From Ectothiorhodospira shaposhnikovii (GTDB taxonomy: Bacteria; Pseudomonadota; Gammaproteobacteria; Ectothiorhodospirales; Ectothiorhodospiraceae): a DNA stretch of 64,000 nucleotides. The stretch covers positions 214,591 through 278,590 of the forward strand of contig NZ_JAJMLZ010000006.1 of the NCBI RefSeq assembly GCF_022227765.1, in the 5' to 3' direction. The notes beneath the pieces were generated by a model, which was not told the origin of the DNA, ran no database searches, and saw nothing but the letters and a program-made list of their open reading frames with translations. The position numbers and the translations under genes were made by a program. Positions 20,955 through 28,707 of the stretch are shown piece after piece (the first letter of the stretch is position 1; each line of letters begins with the position of its first letter).

Positions 20955-21010
20955 GCGTGCCATCCCCGAGTTCGGTGTACGTGATCAGCTGGGGGCCGCC
21001 ATGGCGGTAA
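20951..21010 (+). CDS. Possible 19-codon leader reading frame linking tolQ and tolR
   Basis: An ATG overlaps the tolQ stop (ATGA at 20951-20954) and opens a frame of 19 codons that ends TAA at 21008-21010, ten bases inside tolR in another frame. The peptide has no recognisable features. Ribosomes ending tolQ could translate it and be delivered to the tolR ATG at 21001, so it may work as a translational coupler; equally it may be chance. Low confidence as a real gene. Confidence 0.25.
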   Translation: MSVPSPSSVYVISWGPPWR

Positions 21011-21456
21011 CTTCCCGTCGCGCGGGACGGCGTCGCTCCATGTCCCAGATCAACGTGGTGCCCTTCATCGACGTGATGTTGGTGCTGCTGATCATCTTCA
21101 TGGTCACCGCGCCCCTGCTGCAGCAGGGCGTGGAGGTGGACCTGCCGGAGGCTGACGCCCAGCCGCTGCAGGACGAGAAGAGTCAGCGGGAGGCTATCGT
21201 GGTCACCGTCACCCGCGACGGACAGCTGAGCCTCAACCAAGGCCCCCAGGTGGGGGTCTCCCTGGACCGGGATGTGTTGCGGGAGATCGTGGCCGATCTG
21301 TTGTCCCAGCATCCGGGCACCCAGGTTTATGTGCGGGGAGACCGTTTCGTGGACTACGGCCGGGTGGTGGACGCCATGGTCAGTGTCCAGTCCGCCGGTG
21401 CCCAGCGGGTGGGACTGATCACCGATCCGCCCGATCTCTCGGCCAGGGACCGCTGA
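21001..21456 (+). CDS. tolR: Tol-Pal motor subunit TolR
   Basis: 151 residues from the ATG at 21001. A short basic cytoplasmic N-terminus (SRRAGRRRSMSQINVVPF) leads into one membrane helix with the key proton-relay Asp in FIDVMLVLLIIFMVTAP (about residue 25), then a periplasmic ExbD-like domain. Unlike most of the run, it does not overlap tolQ: 46 bases separate them. The alternative of a longer N-terminus is not supported because upstream codons show no start. Confidence 0.96.
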   Translation: MAVTSRRAGRRRSMSQINVVPFIDVMLVLLIIFMVTAPLLQQGVEVDLPEADAQPLQDEKSQREAIVVTVTRDGQLSLNQGPQVGVSLDRDVLREIVADLLSQHPGTQVYVRGDRFVDYGRVVDAMVSVQSAGAQRVGLITDPPDLSARDR

Positions 21457-21460
21457 TGTC

Positions 21461-22459
21461 ATGTGGTGGTTGCTGCGCCGTCATTATGGTTTGTTCGGGG
21501 GCATCCTCGGCATCCATCTTCTGCTGTTCGTGTTGCTGGGGCTGAACATTCATTTCAAGTCCCGTGACGAGGCCGGGGCCACGCAGGTCCATCCGGAGGC
21601 CGTCGTGGAGGTCATCGAGGCCGTGGCGGTGGATGGTCGCACCTTCGACCGCATCGAACAGCGGCAACGGGAAACCGAGCAGCGTGCCCGGGCAGAGGCG
21701 GAACGCCAGCGCCAGGAGGCCCTGCGGCGGGAACAGGAAGAACGGCAACGCCAGGCGGAAGCCGAGCGTCGGCGCCAAGAGCAGGCCCGGCAGGCGGAAG
21801 AGCAGCGCCGCGCCGAGGAGCAGCGGCGGGCTGAAGAGGCGCGTCGCCAGGAAGAAGCCCGACGGCAGGAAGCGGAACGTCAGCGTCGTGCCGAGGAACA
21901 GCGCAAGGCGGAAGAGCAGCGCCGTGCCGAGGAGCAACGCAAGGCGGAAGAACAGCGCCGTGCCGAGGAACAACGCAAGGCGGAAGAGCAGCGCCGTGCC
22001 GAGGAACAACGCAAGGCGGAAGAACAGCGTCGCGCCGAGGAACAGCGCAGGGCCGAAGAGGCACGTCAGCAACGGCTGGCGGAAGAGCGCGCCGCCGAGG
22101 AGCGTCGTCGTCAGGAGGCCGCGGCCGCCGAACAGCGCCGTCTGCAGGCGGAAGAGACCGCCCGGCGCCAGGCCGCCATCCGGCAGGACCAGCAGAATGC
22201 CTATGTGGCCGCCATCCGCAGTGCCGTGGAAAGCCGCTGGCATCGCTCGGCCGGTCATCAGTCCGGTTACCGGGCCGTGGTCTACATTCGCCAGGCGCCG
22301 GGTGGGTACCTGCACGAGGTCCGGGTGGAACAATGCACGGGTGACCGGGCCTTCTGCGACTCCGTGGAGCGAGCGGTGCGCCTGGCCGAGCCTCTGCCCA
22401 GTCCGCCCAGTCCCGATGTCTTTGCCCGCGAGATCCGATTCACCTTCGAGCCCGCCTGA
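21461..22459 (+). CDS. tolA: Tol-Pal spanning protein TolA
   Basis: 332 residues. Domain I: a single N-terminal membrane helix (HYGLFGGILGIHLLLFVLLG). Domain II: a long charged alpha-helix (about 60-240) made of Arg/Glu/Gln/Ala repeats. Domain III: C-terminal globular domain with YVAAIRSAVESRWHRSAG and the disulphide-type pair in CTGDRAFC. TolA crosses the periplasm and connects the TolQR motor to Pal and TolB. The helix contains near-identical 36-bp repeats, listed separately. Starts four bases after tolR. Confidence 0.95.
   Translation: MWWLLRRHYGLFGGILGIHLLLFVLLGLNIHFKSRDEAGATQVHPEAVVEVIEAVAVDGRTFDRIEQRQRETEQRARAEAERQRQEALRREQEERQRQAEAERRRQEQARQAEEQRRAEEQRRAEEARRQEEARRQEAERQRRAEEQRKAEEQRRAEEQRKAEEQRRAEEQRKAEEQRRAEEQRKAEEQRRAEEQRRAEEARQQRLAEERAAEERRRQEAAAAEQRRLQAEETARRQAAIRQDQQNAYVAAIRSAVESRWHRSAGHQSGYRAVVYIRQAPGGYLHEVRVEQCTGDRAFCDSVERAVRLAEPLPSPPSPDVFAREIRFTFEPA
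21881..22060 (+). repeat. Five 36-bp tandem repeats in the tolA helix
   Basis: Five consecutive 36-base units (21881, 21917, 21953, 21989, 22025) encode the 12-residue block QRRAEEQRKAEE, with only a few synonymous differences among units 1-4 and a Lys-to-Arg change in unit 5. Each change in unit number would keep the frame and alter the length of the periplasmic rod by 12 residues. Looser versions of the block extend further upstream. Confidence 0.9.
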
Positions 22460-22481
22460 ACGGGGCCATGAGATACCGGTC

Positions 22482-23774
22482 ATGATTCAGATCCGACACG
22501 TCATCCTTCTGCTGTTGCTCGGCCTGCCTCTGGTGGGGCAGGCGGCCCTCGAGATCCGCATCACCCAGGGCGTGGAGGGGGCCATGCCCATCGCCGTGGT
22601 GCCCTTCGGCTGGCAGGGCGAGGCCCAGGCCCCCGAGGACCTGGCCGCCATCATCGGCGCCAATCTCCACCGTAGCGGCCGCTTTGCCCCGGTGGAGCGG
22701 CAGACCATGCCCCAACGGCCCACCCGTGCCGATGAACTGGACTTCCCGGCCTGGCGCGGCCAGGGCAGTAATTACGTGGTCATCGGTCGCCTGCAGCCCA
22801 CCGGTGCAGACCGTTTTGCCGTTCAGTTCCAGCTCTTCGACGTGGCCGGCGGGCGTCAGCTGACCGGCTACAGCATCCCGGTGGAACGGGCCGACCTGCG
22901 TCGGGCCGCCCACATGATCAGCGACATCATCTTCGAGCGCCTGACCGGTGAGCGTGGCGCGTTCGATACCCGGGTGGCCTATGTGAGCGTCACGGGACAG
23001 GGCAGTGAGCGTCGCTTTGCCCTCCAGGTGGCCGACGCGGACGGCCATCATCCTCGTACCATCTTCCGGTCCGCCCAGCCCATCCTGTCGCCGGCCTGGT
23101 CGCCGGACGGTCGCCGGATTGCCTATGTGTCCTTTGAGAACGGCCGTTCCGAGGTCTTCGTGCAGAACGTGGACGGCGGTGACCGCACCCGCCTGGCCGC
23201 CTTCGAGGGCATCAACAGTGCCCCGTCCTGGTCGCCGGACGGCCGACGTCTGGCGCTGACCCTGTCCAGGGACGGAGCGCCGGACGTCTATGTGATGAAC
23301 CTCGCCGACCGCTCGGTCAGCCGGGTCACCCAGAGTCGATCCATCGACACCGAACCGGCCTGGATGCCCGATGGCCGCTCCCTGGTCTTCACCTCGGACC
23401 GGGCCGGCCAGCCCCAGCTCTATGAAGTGCCGGTCACCGGCGGTCAGCCCCGGCGCCTGAGCTTTGAAGGCCGCTACAACGGCGGCGCCAGCATTTCCCC
23501 GGACGGACGCCGGGTGGCCATGGTGCATGGCGTCGGTGGCGGTTTTCGCATCGCCATCCTGGACCGCCAGACCCGTCAGTTTCGGGTGCTGACCGATGGC
23601 CGTGCCGACGAAGCCCCGAGTTTTGCCCCCAACGGCAGCATGATCATCTACGCCACTTCCGAGCGTGGCCGGGGTGTCCTTGCCGCGGTCAGTGCGGATG
23701 GCCGGGTCCATCAGCGCCTGGTGTTGCAGGAAGGTGAGGTGCGTGAACCCGCCTGGTCGCCGTTCCGGGAGTGA
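22482..23774 (+). CDS. tolB: Tol-Pal periplasmic beta-propeller TolB
   Basis: 430 residues. Signal peptide MIQIRHVILLLLLGLPLVGQA, then an N-terminal alpha/beta domain (about 22-160) and a propeller with five PD40-type repeats (SPAWSPDGRRIAYVS, APSWSPDGRRLALTL, EPAWMPDGRSLVFTS, ASISPDGRRVAMVHG, APSFAPNGSMIIYAT). TolB binds Pal and is displaced by TolA. The ATG at 22482 is the one preceding a signal sequence; the open frame is longer upstream because it overlaps tolA. Confidence 0.97.
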   Translation: MIQIRHVILLLLLGLPLVGQAALEIRITQGVEGAMPIAVVPFGWQGEAQAPEDLAAIIGANLHRSGRFAPVERQTMPQRPTRADELDFPAWRGQGSNYVVIGRLQPTGADRFAVQFQLFDVAGGRQLTGYSIPVERADLRRAAHMISDIIFERLTGERGAFDTRVAYVSVTGQGSERRFALQVADADGHHPRTIFRSAQPILSPAWSPDGRRIAYVSFENGRSEVFVQNVDGGDRTRLAAFEGINSAPSWSPDGRRLALTLSRDGAPDVYVMNLADRSVSRVTQSRSIDTEPAWMPDGRSLVFTSDRAGQPQLYEVPVTGGQPRRLSFEGRYNGGASISPDGRRVAMVHGVGGGFRIAILDRQTRQFRVLTDGRADEAPSFAPNGSMIIYATSERGRGVLAAVSADGRVHQRLVLQEGEVREPAWSPFRE

Positions 23775-23802
23775 GTCGAGTCAGACCTGATGTTGCAGTA
23801 CT

Positions 23803-23824
23803 CCTTGATCCCCAGGGATCAAGG
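23803..23824 (+). terminator. Hairpin in the tolB-pal gap
   Basis: Perfect 10-bp inverted repeat with a two-base loop (arms 23803-23812 and 23815-23824) in the 85-base interval between tolB and pal, the largest gap within the tol-pal run. It has no T run. It may cause partial termination or mark an RNA-processing and stabilising site that sets pal expression apart from tolQRAB. Confidence 0.45.
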
Positions 23825-23859
23825 CCCATAACCCAAACGATACCCCGAGGATCACCTCA

Positions 23860-24438
23860 ATGCGCAGTTCCCATGTCATTAGCCGTTCCCTGCTGTTCGT
23901 CCTGATGGCCATCGTTCTCCTGACCCTGGGCGCCTGTGCCTCGGTGGACAAGACCGCGACCACCGACCCGGTGTTGGTGGGTGACGTTTACGACGATGGT
24001 CGCATCCAGGGCGACCGTCACTCGGGGGTCGAAACCAGCCCCCTGGGTCGTGATGGTCGCCTGACGGCCGATGCCCTGTCCGACCCCTCCAGCCCCCTGT
24101 CCCAGCGGGTGATCTATTTTGAATTCGACCGTGACGACGTCCGCGCCGATTTTGTGGACGTGGTGGCGGCTCACGGCGCCTACCTGGCCCGTCACCCCCA
24201 GGCCCGCATCCGTCTGGAAGGTCATACCGACGAGCGTGGTACCCGTGAATACAACCTGGGTCTGGGTGAGCGTCGCGCCCAGTCCGTGCGCCGCATGATG
24301 CTGTTGCAGGGGGCTTCCAGTGACCAGATCCAGGTGATCAGCTATGGTGAAGAGATGCCCGCCGCCATGGGCAGCAACGAACAGGCCTGGCAGCAGAACC
24401 GCCGGGTGGAATTGATCTATGAGGGCCACCGTAGATGA
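23860..24438 (+). CDS. pal: Peptidoglycan-associated lipoprotein Pal
   Basis: 192 residues. Signal peptide with lipobox (LTLGAC, Cys about residue 26), a variable linker, then an OmpA-like peptidoglycan-binding domain from about 85: VIYFEFDRDDVRADF, LEGHTDERGTREYNLGLGERRA and the closing NRRVELIY. Pal is anchored in the outer membrane and holds peptidoglycan through meso-DAP. The stop overlaps the start of cpoB by four bases. Confidence 0.97.
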   Translation: MRSSHVISRSLLFVLMAIVLLTLGACASVDKTATTDPVLVGDVYDDGRIQGDRHSGVETSPLGRDGRLTADALSDPSSPLSQRVIYFEFDRDDVRADFVDVVAAHGAYLARHPQARIRLEGHTDERGTREYNLGLGERRAQSVRRMMLLQGASSDQIQVISYGEEMPAAMGSNEQAWQQNRRVELIYEGHRR

Positions 24439-25283
24439 AGATAACGATGACCGCTGTTCTGGTCGCAACGGCGCTGCTTGCAGCGCCGTTTTCCTCCGTT
24501 CACGCCCAGAGCCGTGCCCAGGCCGCGGCTCTGGAGGAGCGCATGCAGCAGCTTGACGCCCGTCTGGAGCGTCTGGAACGGCTGCTGGAAAGCGAGGCCC
24601 TGGTGGAGCTGATGCGCAGGGTGGACGGGATGGACCGAGATGTCAGGGAGCTTCGGGGCGAATCCGAAACCCTGCGTCATGAGTTGGAAGGGCTGCGGAC
24701 CCGTCAACGGGATCTGTATCTGGACGTGGATGGACGCCTGGAAAACCTGGAGCGGGGTGGGGCTTCCGCACCGACACCCACCTCCGGGGCGACGCCCGCC
24801 ACATTACCGGATGGGTCTGCCGCTGCCGTGACTCCGGAGGCTGGCGATAGCGCGGCCTTCGGCGAAGTGATCGTCGGCGTCGACAGCGATCCCGCGTCGG
24901 AGCAGGCGGTTTATCAAGCCGCCTTCGAACTGCTCAGACAAGGTCGGTATGAGCCGTCGATCACCGCCTTTCGCGGTTTTCTGGAGCGTTTCCCCAATGG
25001 CAGCCTGGCATCCAATGCCCAGTACTGGATCGCCGAGGCCTATTATGTGACCCGTGACTTTCCCCGCGCCCTGACGGAGTTCAAACGGGTGAACGAGCGT
25101 TATCCGGGCAGCAACAAGCAGGCAGACGCCCTGCTAAAGCAGGGTTTCACCCACTATGAGCTGGAGCAATGGGCTGAGGCCCGGCGGGCACTTACCCAGG
25201 TCCGGGATCAGAACCCCAACAGTTCGGTGGCCCGGCTGGCGGAACAGCGGTTGCGGCGCATGAACGAGGAAGGGCGTCCGTGA
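24435..25283 (+). CDS. cpoB: Cell-division coordinator CpoB (YbgF)
   Basis: 282 residues. Signal peptide (TAVLVATALLAAPFSSVHA), N-terminal trimeric coiled coil (about 28-105, heptads with EERMQQLDARLERLERLLE), a Pro/Thr/Ala linker, and a C-terminal TPR domain (about 155-280: AVYQAAFELLRQGRYEPSI, NAQYWIAEAYYVTRDFPRA, DALLKQGFTHYELEQWAEA). CpoB links Tol-Pal to PBP1B during septation. Its ATG overlaps the pal stop and its own stop overlaps queE. Confidence 0.94.
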   Translation: MKITMTAVLVATALLAAPFSSVHAQSRAQAAALEERMQQLDARLERLERLLESEALVELMRRVDGMDRDVRELRGESETLRHELEGLRTRQRDLYLDVDGRLENLERGGASAPTPTSGATPATLPDGSAAAVTPEAGDSAAFGEVIVGVDSDPASEQAVYQAAFELLRQGRYEPSITAFRGFLERFPNGSLASNAQYWIAEAYYVTRDFPRALTEFKRVNERYPGSNKQADALLKQGFTHYELEQWAEARRALTQVRDQNPNSSVARLAEQRLRRMNEEGRP

Positions 25284-25930
25284 CCGCGTCGGGTCGATTG
25301 CGCATCACCGAAATCTTTCTCTCCCTGCAGGGGGAGTCCCGCAGCGTGGGTTGGCCCACGGTCTTCGTGCGCCTGACCGGCTGCCCCCTGCGCTGCGGCT
25401 ATTGCGATACCGCCTATGCCTTCACCGGCGGCGCCTGGATGACCCTGACGCAGATCCTGGAGCAGGTGGCGGGTTACGGCGTGCGCCATGTCTGCGTGAC
25501 CGGAGGCGAACCCCTGGCCCAGCCGGACTGCCTGCCCCTGCTCACTGCCCTGTGTGATGCCGGGTACGAGGTCTCCCTGGAGACCAGCGGTGCGCTGGAT
25601 CTTGCCCTGGTGGACCCCCGGGTCATCAAGGTCATGGACCTCAAGACCCCGGCCTCCGGAGAGTCCGGGCGCAACCGCTGGGAGAATTTGCAGTGCCTTG
25701 GCCCGGCGGACCAGGTCAAGTTTGTCCTCTGCGACCGTGCCGACTATGAGTGGGCACGGGACAGTCTCCAGGCCCACGACCTGGCAGCCCGGGCGGAGAT
25801 CCTGTTCTCCCCCGTCCACGGTCGCCTGTCGCCCCGTGAACTGGCCGAATGGATCCTGGCGGACCGCCTGCCGGTCCGTTTCCAGATCCAGTTCCATAAA
25901 TGGTTGTGGGATGATGCCAGGGGGCGCTGA
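25280..25930 (+). CDS. queE: 7-carboxy-7-deazaguanine synthase
   Basis: 216 residues from a GTG overlapping the cpoB stop (GTGA). Radical-SAM enzyme that contracts 6-carboxytetrahydropterin to 7-carboxy-7-deazaguanine, the committed step to queuosine. The cluster motif C-x3-C-x2-C is GCPLRCGYCDTAY and the glycine motif is VTGGEPLAQ. Placement after cpoB with queC downstream is the usual gammaproteobacterial order. A repeat region separates it from queC. Confidence 0.95.
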   Translation: MTASGRLRITEIFLSLQGESRSVGWPTVFVRLTGCPLRCGYCDTAYAFTGGAWMTLTQILEQVAGYGVRHVCVTGGEPLAQPDCLPLLTALCDAGYEVSLETSGALDLALVDPRVIKVMDLKTPASGESGRNRWENLQCLGPADQVKFVLCDRADYEWARDSLQAHDLAARAEILFSPVHGRLSPRELAEWILADRLPVRFQIQFHKWLWDDARGR

Positions 25931-25966
25931 AGCTCCCCGGAATCCGACATCCCCGATAATGAACAC

Positions 25967-26056
25967 CGTCATTCCCGGTAAGTCGCTTCGTCATTCCCGA
26001 TAAGTAGCCTCGTTATTTCCGATAAGTAACTTCGTCATTCCCGCGAAAGCGGGAAT
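25967..26056 (+). repeat. REP-like palindrome preceded by three 22-bp tandem copies
   Basis: Three consecutive 22-base units begin at 25967, 25989 and 26011, each a variant of cgtcattcccgataagta plus a short tail. A fourth copy from 26033 runs into the palindrome ATTCCC-N8-GGGAAT (26037-26056), stem ATTCCCGC/GCGGGAAT with a GAAA loop. It matches the widespread dRS3-like, REP-type intergenic element. It lies in the 150-base gap between queE and queC. A related locus occurs at 53424-53531. Confidence 0.85.
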
Positions 26057-26080
26057 CCAGAATTTCGGAGAAAACCACCC

Positions 26081-26752
26081 ATGAAAAACGCAGTCGTCCT
26101 GCTCTCCGGCGGCATGGACTCCGCCACCGTCCTGGCCCTGGCCAGGGCCGAGGGCTTTGCCTGCCACTGCCTCAGCTTCCGCTACGGCCAGCGCCACGGC
26201 GCCGAACTGGCGGCGGCAGTGGAACTGGCCCACTCCCTGGGCGCAACGGATCACCGGGTGGTGGATCTGAACCTGGGCCTGTTCGGTGGCTCCGCCCTCA
26301 CGGATGAAACCATCCAGGTCCCGGACCAGCTCTCCGACGGCATCCCCGTCACCTATGTCCCGGCCCGCAACACCGTGTTTCTCGCCGTGGCCCTGGCCTG
26401 GGCGGAGGTACTCAAGGCCCGGGATCTGTTCATCGGCGTCAACGCGGTGGATTATTCCGGCTACCCGGACTGTCGCCCCGAGTTCATCCAGGCCTTCGAG
26501 ACCATGGCCAACCTGGCCACCAAGGCCGGCGTGGAAGGGGATCGCATCCGCATCCGCACGCCTCTCATCGACCTGAGCAAGGCCGAGATCATCCGCCGGG
26601 GCGTGGTCGCCGGCGTGGACTTCTCCCGTACGGTTTCCTGCTACAGCGCCGACGCCGAGGGACGCGCCTGCGGCACCTGCGATGCCTGCCGCCTGCGGGC
26701 CAAGGGCTTCGCCGACGCCGGCATCCCCGATGTCACCCGCTACCGCGCCTGA
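26081..26752 (+). CDS. queC: 7-cyano-7-deazaguanine (preQ0) synthase
   Basis: 223 residues. ATP-dependent conversion of carboxydeazaguanine to preQ0. PP-loop at the N-terminus ([16 protein letters not shown]), then [11 protein letters not shown] and [10 protein letters not shown], and a zinc site near the C-terminus (CYSAD, CGTCDAC). Acts directly after QueE. Separated from queE by the tandem repeat locus, so its own promoter may lie there. The ATG at 26081 gives the conserved start. Confidence 0.97.
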   Translation: MKNAVVLLSGGMDSATVLALARAEGFACHCLSFRYGQRHGAELAAAVELAHSLGATDHRVVDLNLGLFGGSALTDETIQVPDQLSDGIPVTYVPARNTVFLAVALAWAEVLKARDLFIGVNAVDYSGYPDCRPEFIQAFETMANLATKAGVEGDRIRIRTPLIDLSKAEIIRRGVVAGVDFSRTVSCYSADAEGRACGTCDACRLRAKGFADAGIPDVTRYRA

Positions 26753-26965
26753 AATCCGACGGCCTCCATACCAGGAAAACTGATCCGGACATACAAAACT
26801 CTGAATGTCCCGGTCAGCGGCCTGTTGCACAATGACGCCGACATGACCCAAAGAATCAAGTCGGCCGTCCGATTCGGAACAAGACCGACCCGTCGCCAAA
26901 GGCAAGCCTGGCCACCGGGCTGACAGCCGGACCGGGGCAGCACACCCGGCCCCAGGAGGAGATCC

Positions 26966-28234
26966 ATGCTGTTCGAGAGCTTTCCCGCCGCCGCCGCCGC
27001 CGTACTGGCCTCCATCTTCGTCCTCGCCTTCATCCTCGGCGCGGTGGCCAACAAGACGAATTTCTGCACCATGGGCGCCGTCTCCGACTGGGTGAACATG
27101 GGAGACACCGGGCGCATGAAATCCTGGTTTCTGGCCATGACCGTCGCCATGCTGGGGGTCATCCTGTTCGAGGCCTTCGGACTCATCAGCGCGGATGGAG
27201 CCTTCCCTCCCTACCGCTCATCCCAGCTGGCCTGGGTGGAGCACCTGCTGGGCGGTCTGATGTTCGGCATCGGCATGACCCTGGCCAGCGGTTGCGGCAA
27301 CAAGACCTTGGTGCGTATCGGTGGCGGCAACATCAAGTCCATCATGGTGTTGATGATCATCGCCCTGATCGCCTACTTCATGATCAACCCCTTCCCGGGC
27401 ACCGCCCACACCCTATATTCACTGCTGTTCTATCCCTGGACCAATCCCATGAGCATCGGTCTGTGGTCCCAGCAGGACCTGGGCTCCTTGGTGGCCGGCA
27501 ATGAGCATGGCGCCGTGGCACGGCTCGTCATCGGGCTGGTGATCGGCGCCGCCGCCCTGTTCCTGATCTTCCGCAAGGCGGATTTCCGGGGCAGTTTCGA
27601 TCACATCCTGGGCGGTCTCGTGGTGGGCCTGGTGGTGGTGGGGGCCTGGTATGTCACCAGCACGGTCCAGATCGACGACGGCATGGACGGTCGGCACGGT
27701 CTCCAGGCCTATGTCCAGGACTGGGACTTCCTGGCCGATGACCCGGACGGCCGTCCCGGCGAGGCGGCCCCCTGGGCCACCCAGTCCTTCACCTTCATCA
27801 ACCCCATGGGGCAGACCCTGCGCTATGTGGGGAGCGGTTTCGACACCAGTCTTTTATACATCGGTGTCATCGCCCTCGTGGGTGTGATCGTGGGTTCCTT
27901 CTTCTGGGCCATGGTCTCCGGCGCCTTCCGGGTGGAATGGTTCGCCTCGGCGAGGGATTTCTTCAACCACCTCATCGGCGCCGTCCTGATGGCCTTTGGC
28001 GGCGTCCTGGCCATGGGTTGCACCATCGGTCAGGGTGTCACCGGCATCTCCACCCTGGCCCTGGGTGGTTTTCTCACCTTTGGCGCCATCGTCCTGGGCG
28101 CGGCCATGACCATGAAGATCCAGTACTACAAGATGCTCTACGAGGACGAAGCCACCTTCTTCAAGGCTTTCGTCACCGGCCTGGTGGATCTGCGCCTGCT
28201 GCCCGCCCGGCTCAGAAAGCTGGAGGCCATGTAG
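26966..28234 (+). CDS. YeeE/YedE-family sulfur-compound transporter
   Basis: 422 residues, about 10 membrane helices. The cysteine-bearing motifs of the thiosulfate-transporter family are all present: TNFCTMGAVSDW (first helical hairpin), ASGCGNKTLVRIGGGN, and MGCTIGQGVTGIST near the end. These cysteines relay thiosulfate or related sulfur species through the inner membrane. A strong ribosome site (caggaggag) precedes the ATG. Length is about that of two fused half-units. The context shows no partner TusA gene. The 213-base leader contains GC-rich inverted repeats but nothing I can name. Confidence 0.88.
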   Translation: MLFESFPAAAAAVLASIFVLAFILGAVANKTNFCTMGAVSDWVNMGDTGRMKSWFLAMTVAMLGVILFEAFGLISADGAFPPYRSSQLAWVEHLLGGLMFGIGMTLASGCGNKTLVRIGGGNIKSIMVLMIIALIAYFMINPFPGTAHTLYSLLFYPWTNPMSIGLWSQQDLGSLVAGNEHGAVARLVIGLVIGAAALFLIFRKADFRGSFDHILGGLVVGLVVVGAWYVTSTVQIDDGMDGRHGLQAYVQDWDFLADDPDGRPGEAAPWATQSFTFINPMGQTLRYVGSGFDTSLLYIGVIALVGVIVGSFFWAMVSGAFRVEWFASARDFFNHLIGAVLMAFGGVLAMGCTIGQGVTGISTLALGGFLTFGAIVLGAAMTMKIQYYKMLYEDEATFFKAFVTGLVDLRLLPARLRKLEAM

Positions 28235-28250
28235 CTGTTGTCCGAATGCA

Positions 28251-28274
28251 CCCTTCTCCCCCGAGGGAGAAGGG
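28251..28274 (+). terminator. Hairpin after the sulfur-transporter gene
   Basis: A perfect 10-bp stem CCCTTCTCCC / GGGAGAAGGG with a four-base loop begins 17 bases after the stop. There is no T run, so it may be a mobile intergenic palindrome doubling as a terminator; a related stem is found after tyrS at 63779-63799. Confidence 0.5.
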
Positions 28275-28312
28275 CCGGGGATGCGGGGGGCGCTTCACCG
28301 TGGAAAAAATAC

Positions 28313-28340
28313 TTGCACTCCCTGAAAAATCCAGTAAGAT
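28313..28340 (+). promoter_or_regulatory. Promoter of the tRNA-Lys gene
   Basis: TTGCAC (28313-28318) and TAAGAT (28335-28340) with a 16-base spacer, 54 bases before the tRNA. The run of A before the -35 and the GC-rich discriminator after the -10 are typical of stable-RNA promoters. Confidence 0.65.
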
Positions 28341-28393
28341 ACCTGCCCTTTCCAGGGGTAACCAACATATCCCCGGATATCGCTTCCCTTTGT

Positions 28394-28469
28394 GGGTCGT
28401 TAGCTCAGCTGGTAGAGCAGTGGACTTTTAATCCATTGGTCGTAGGTTCGAATCCTACACGACCCACCA
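28394..28469 (+). tRNA. tRNA-Lys (anticodon UUU)
   Basis: 76 bases including the encoded CCA. The seven-base acceptor stem pairs 28394-28400 with 28459-28465, the D arm carries AGCTCAGCTGGTAGAGC, the anticodon loop is CTTTTAA giving UUU, and the T arm has GGTTCGAATCC. Discriminator A at 28466. Single gene with its own promoter. Confidence 0.98.
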
Positions 28470-28707
28470 TTCAAATCAGTCGCTTACGCGACTCGCCCGC
28501 TCCCGATCATCCCCGCCTCATGGCGCTGGGCTCCCCTGGGGAACCCAAGCGGGACAATCCCGCCAAGTGGAATCTCCGCCTCTGTTTCCAGCCAATCGGG
28601 CAAGCGTGGATTGTCCTGCCCCTTTGATTTGTATCTGGCGCGTTATAGTGTAGAAATCGTCCTTGAACCATCCGCTCGAACTGGATGCGCCATAACGGAG
28701 GATTTCC

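Noticed and set aside
20951..21010. Frameshift in tolR inferred from the out-of-frame ATG
   Set aside because: TolR from 21001 is complete with the normal N-terminus, membrane Asp and periplasmic domain; nothing is missing.
21564..22481. Long + strand frame upstream of tolB suggesting a fusion
   Set aside because: It overlaps tolA in another frame and has no family similarity; tolB begins with a clear signal peptide at 22482.
25967..26056. The 22-base tandem copies looked like a CRISPR array
   Set aside because: The units are contiguous without spacers, they are degenerate, and they end in a REP-like palindrome; no cas genes are near.
28549..28563. Stem GCGGGA-CAA-TCCCGC after tRNA-Lys as its terminator
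   Set aside because: It is 80 bases away with a six-base stem and no T run; too weak to assert.
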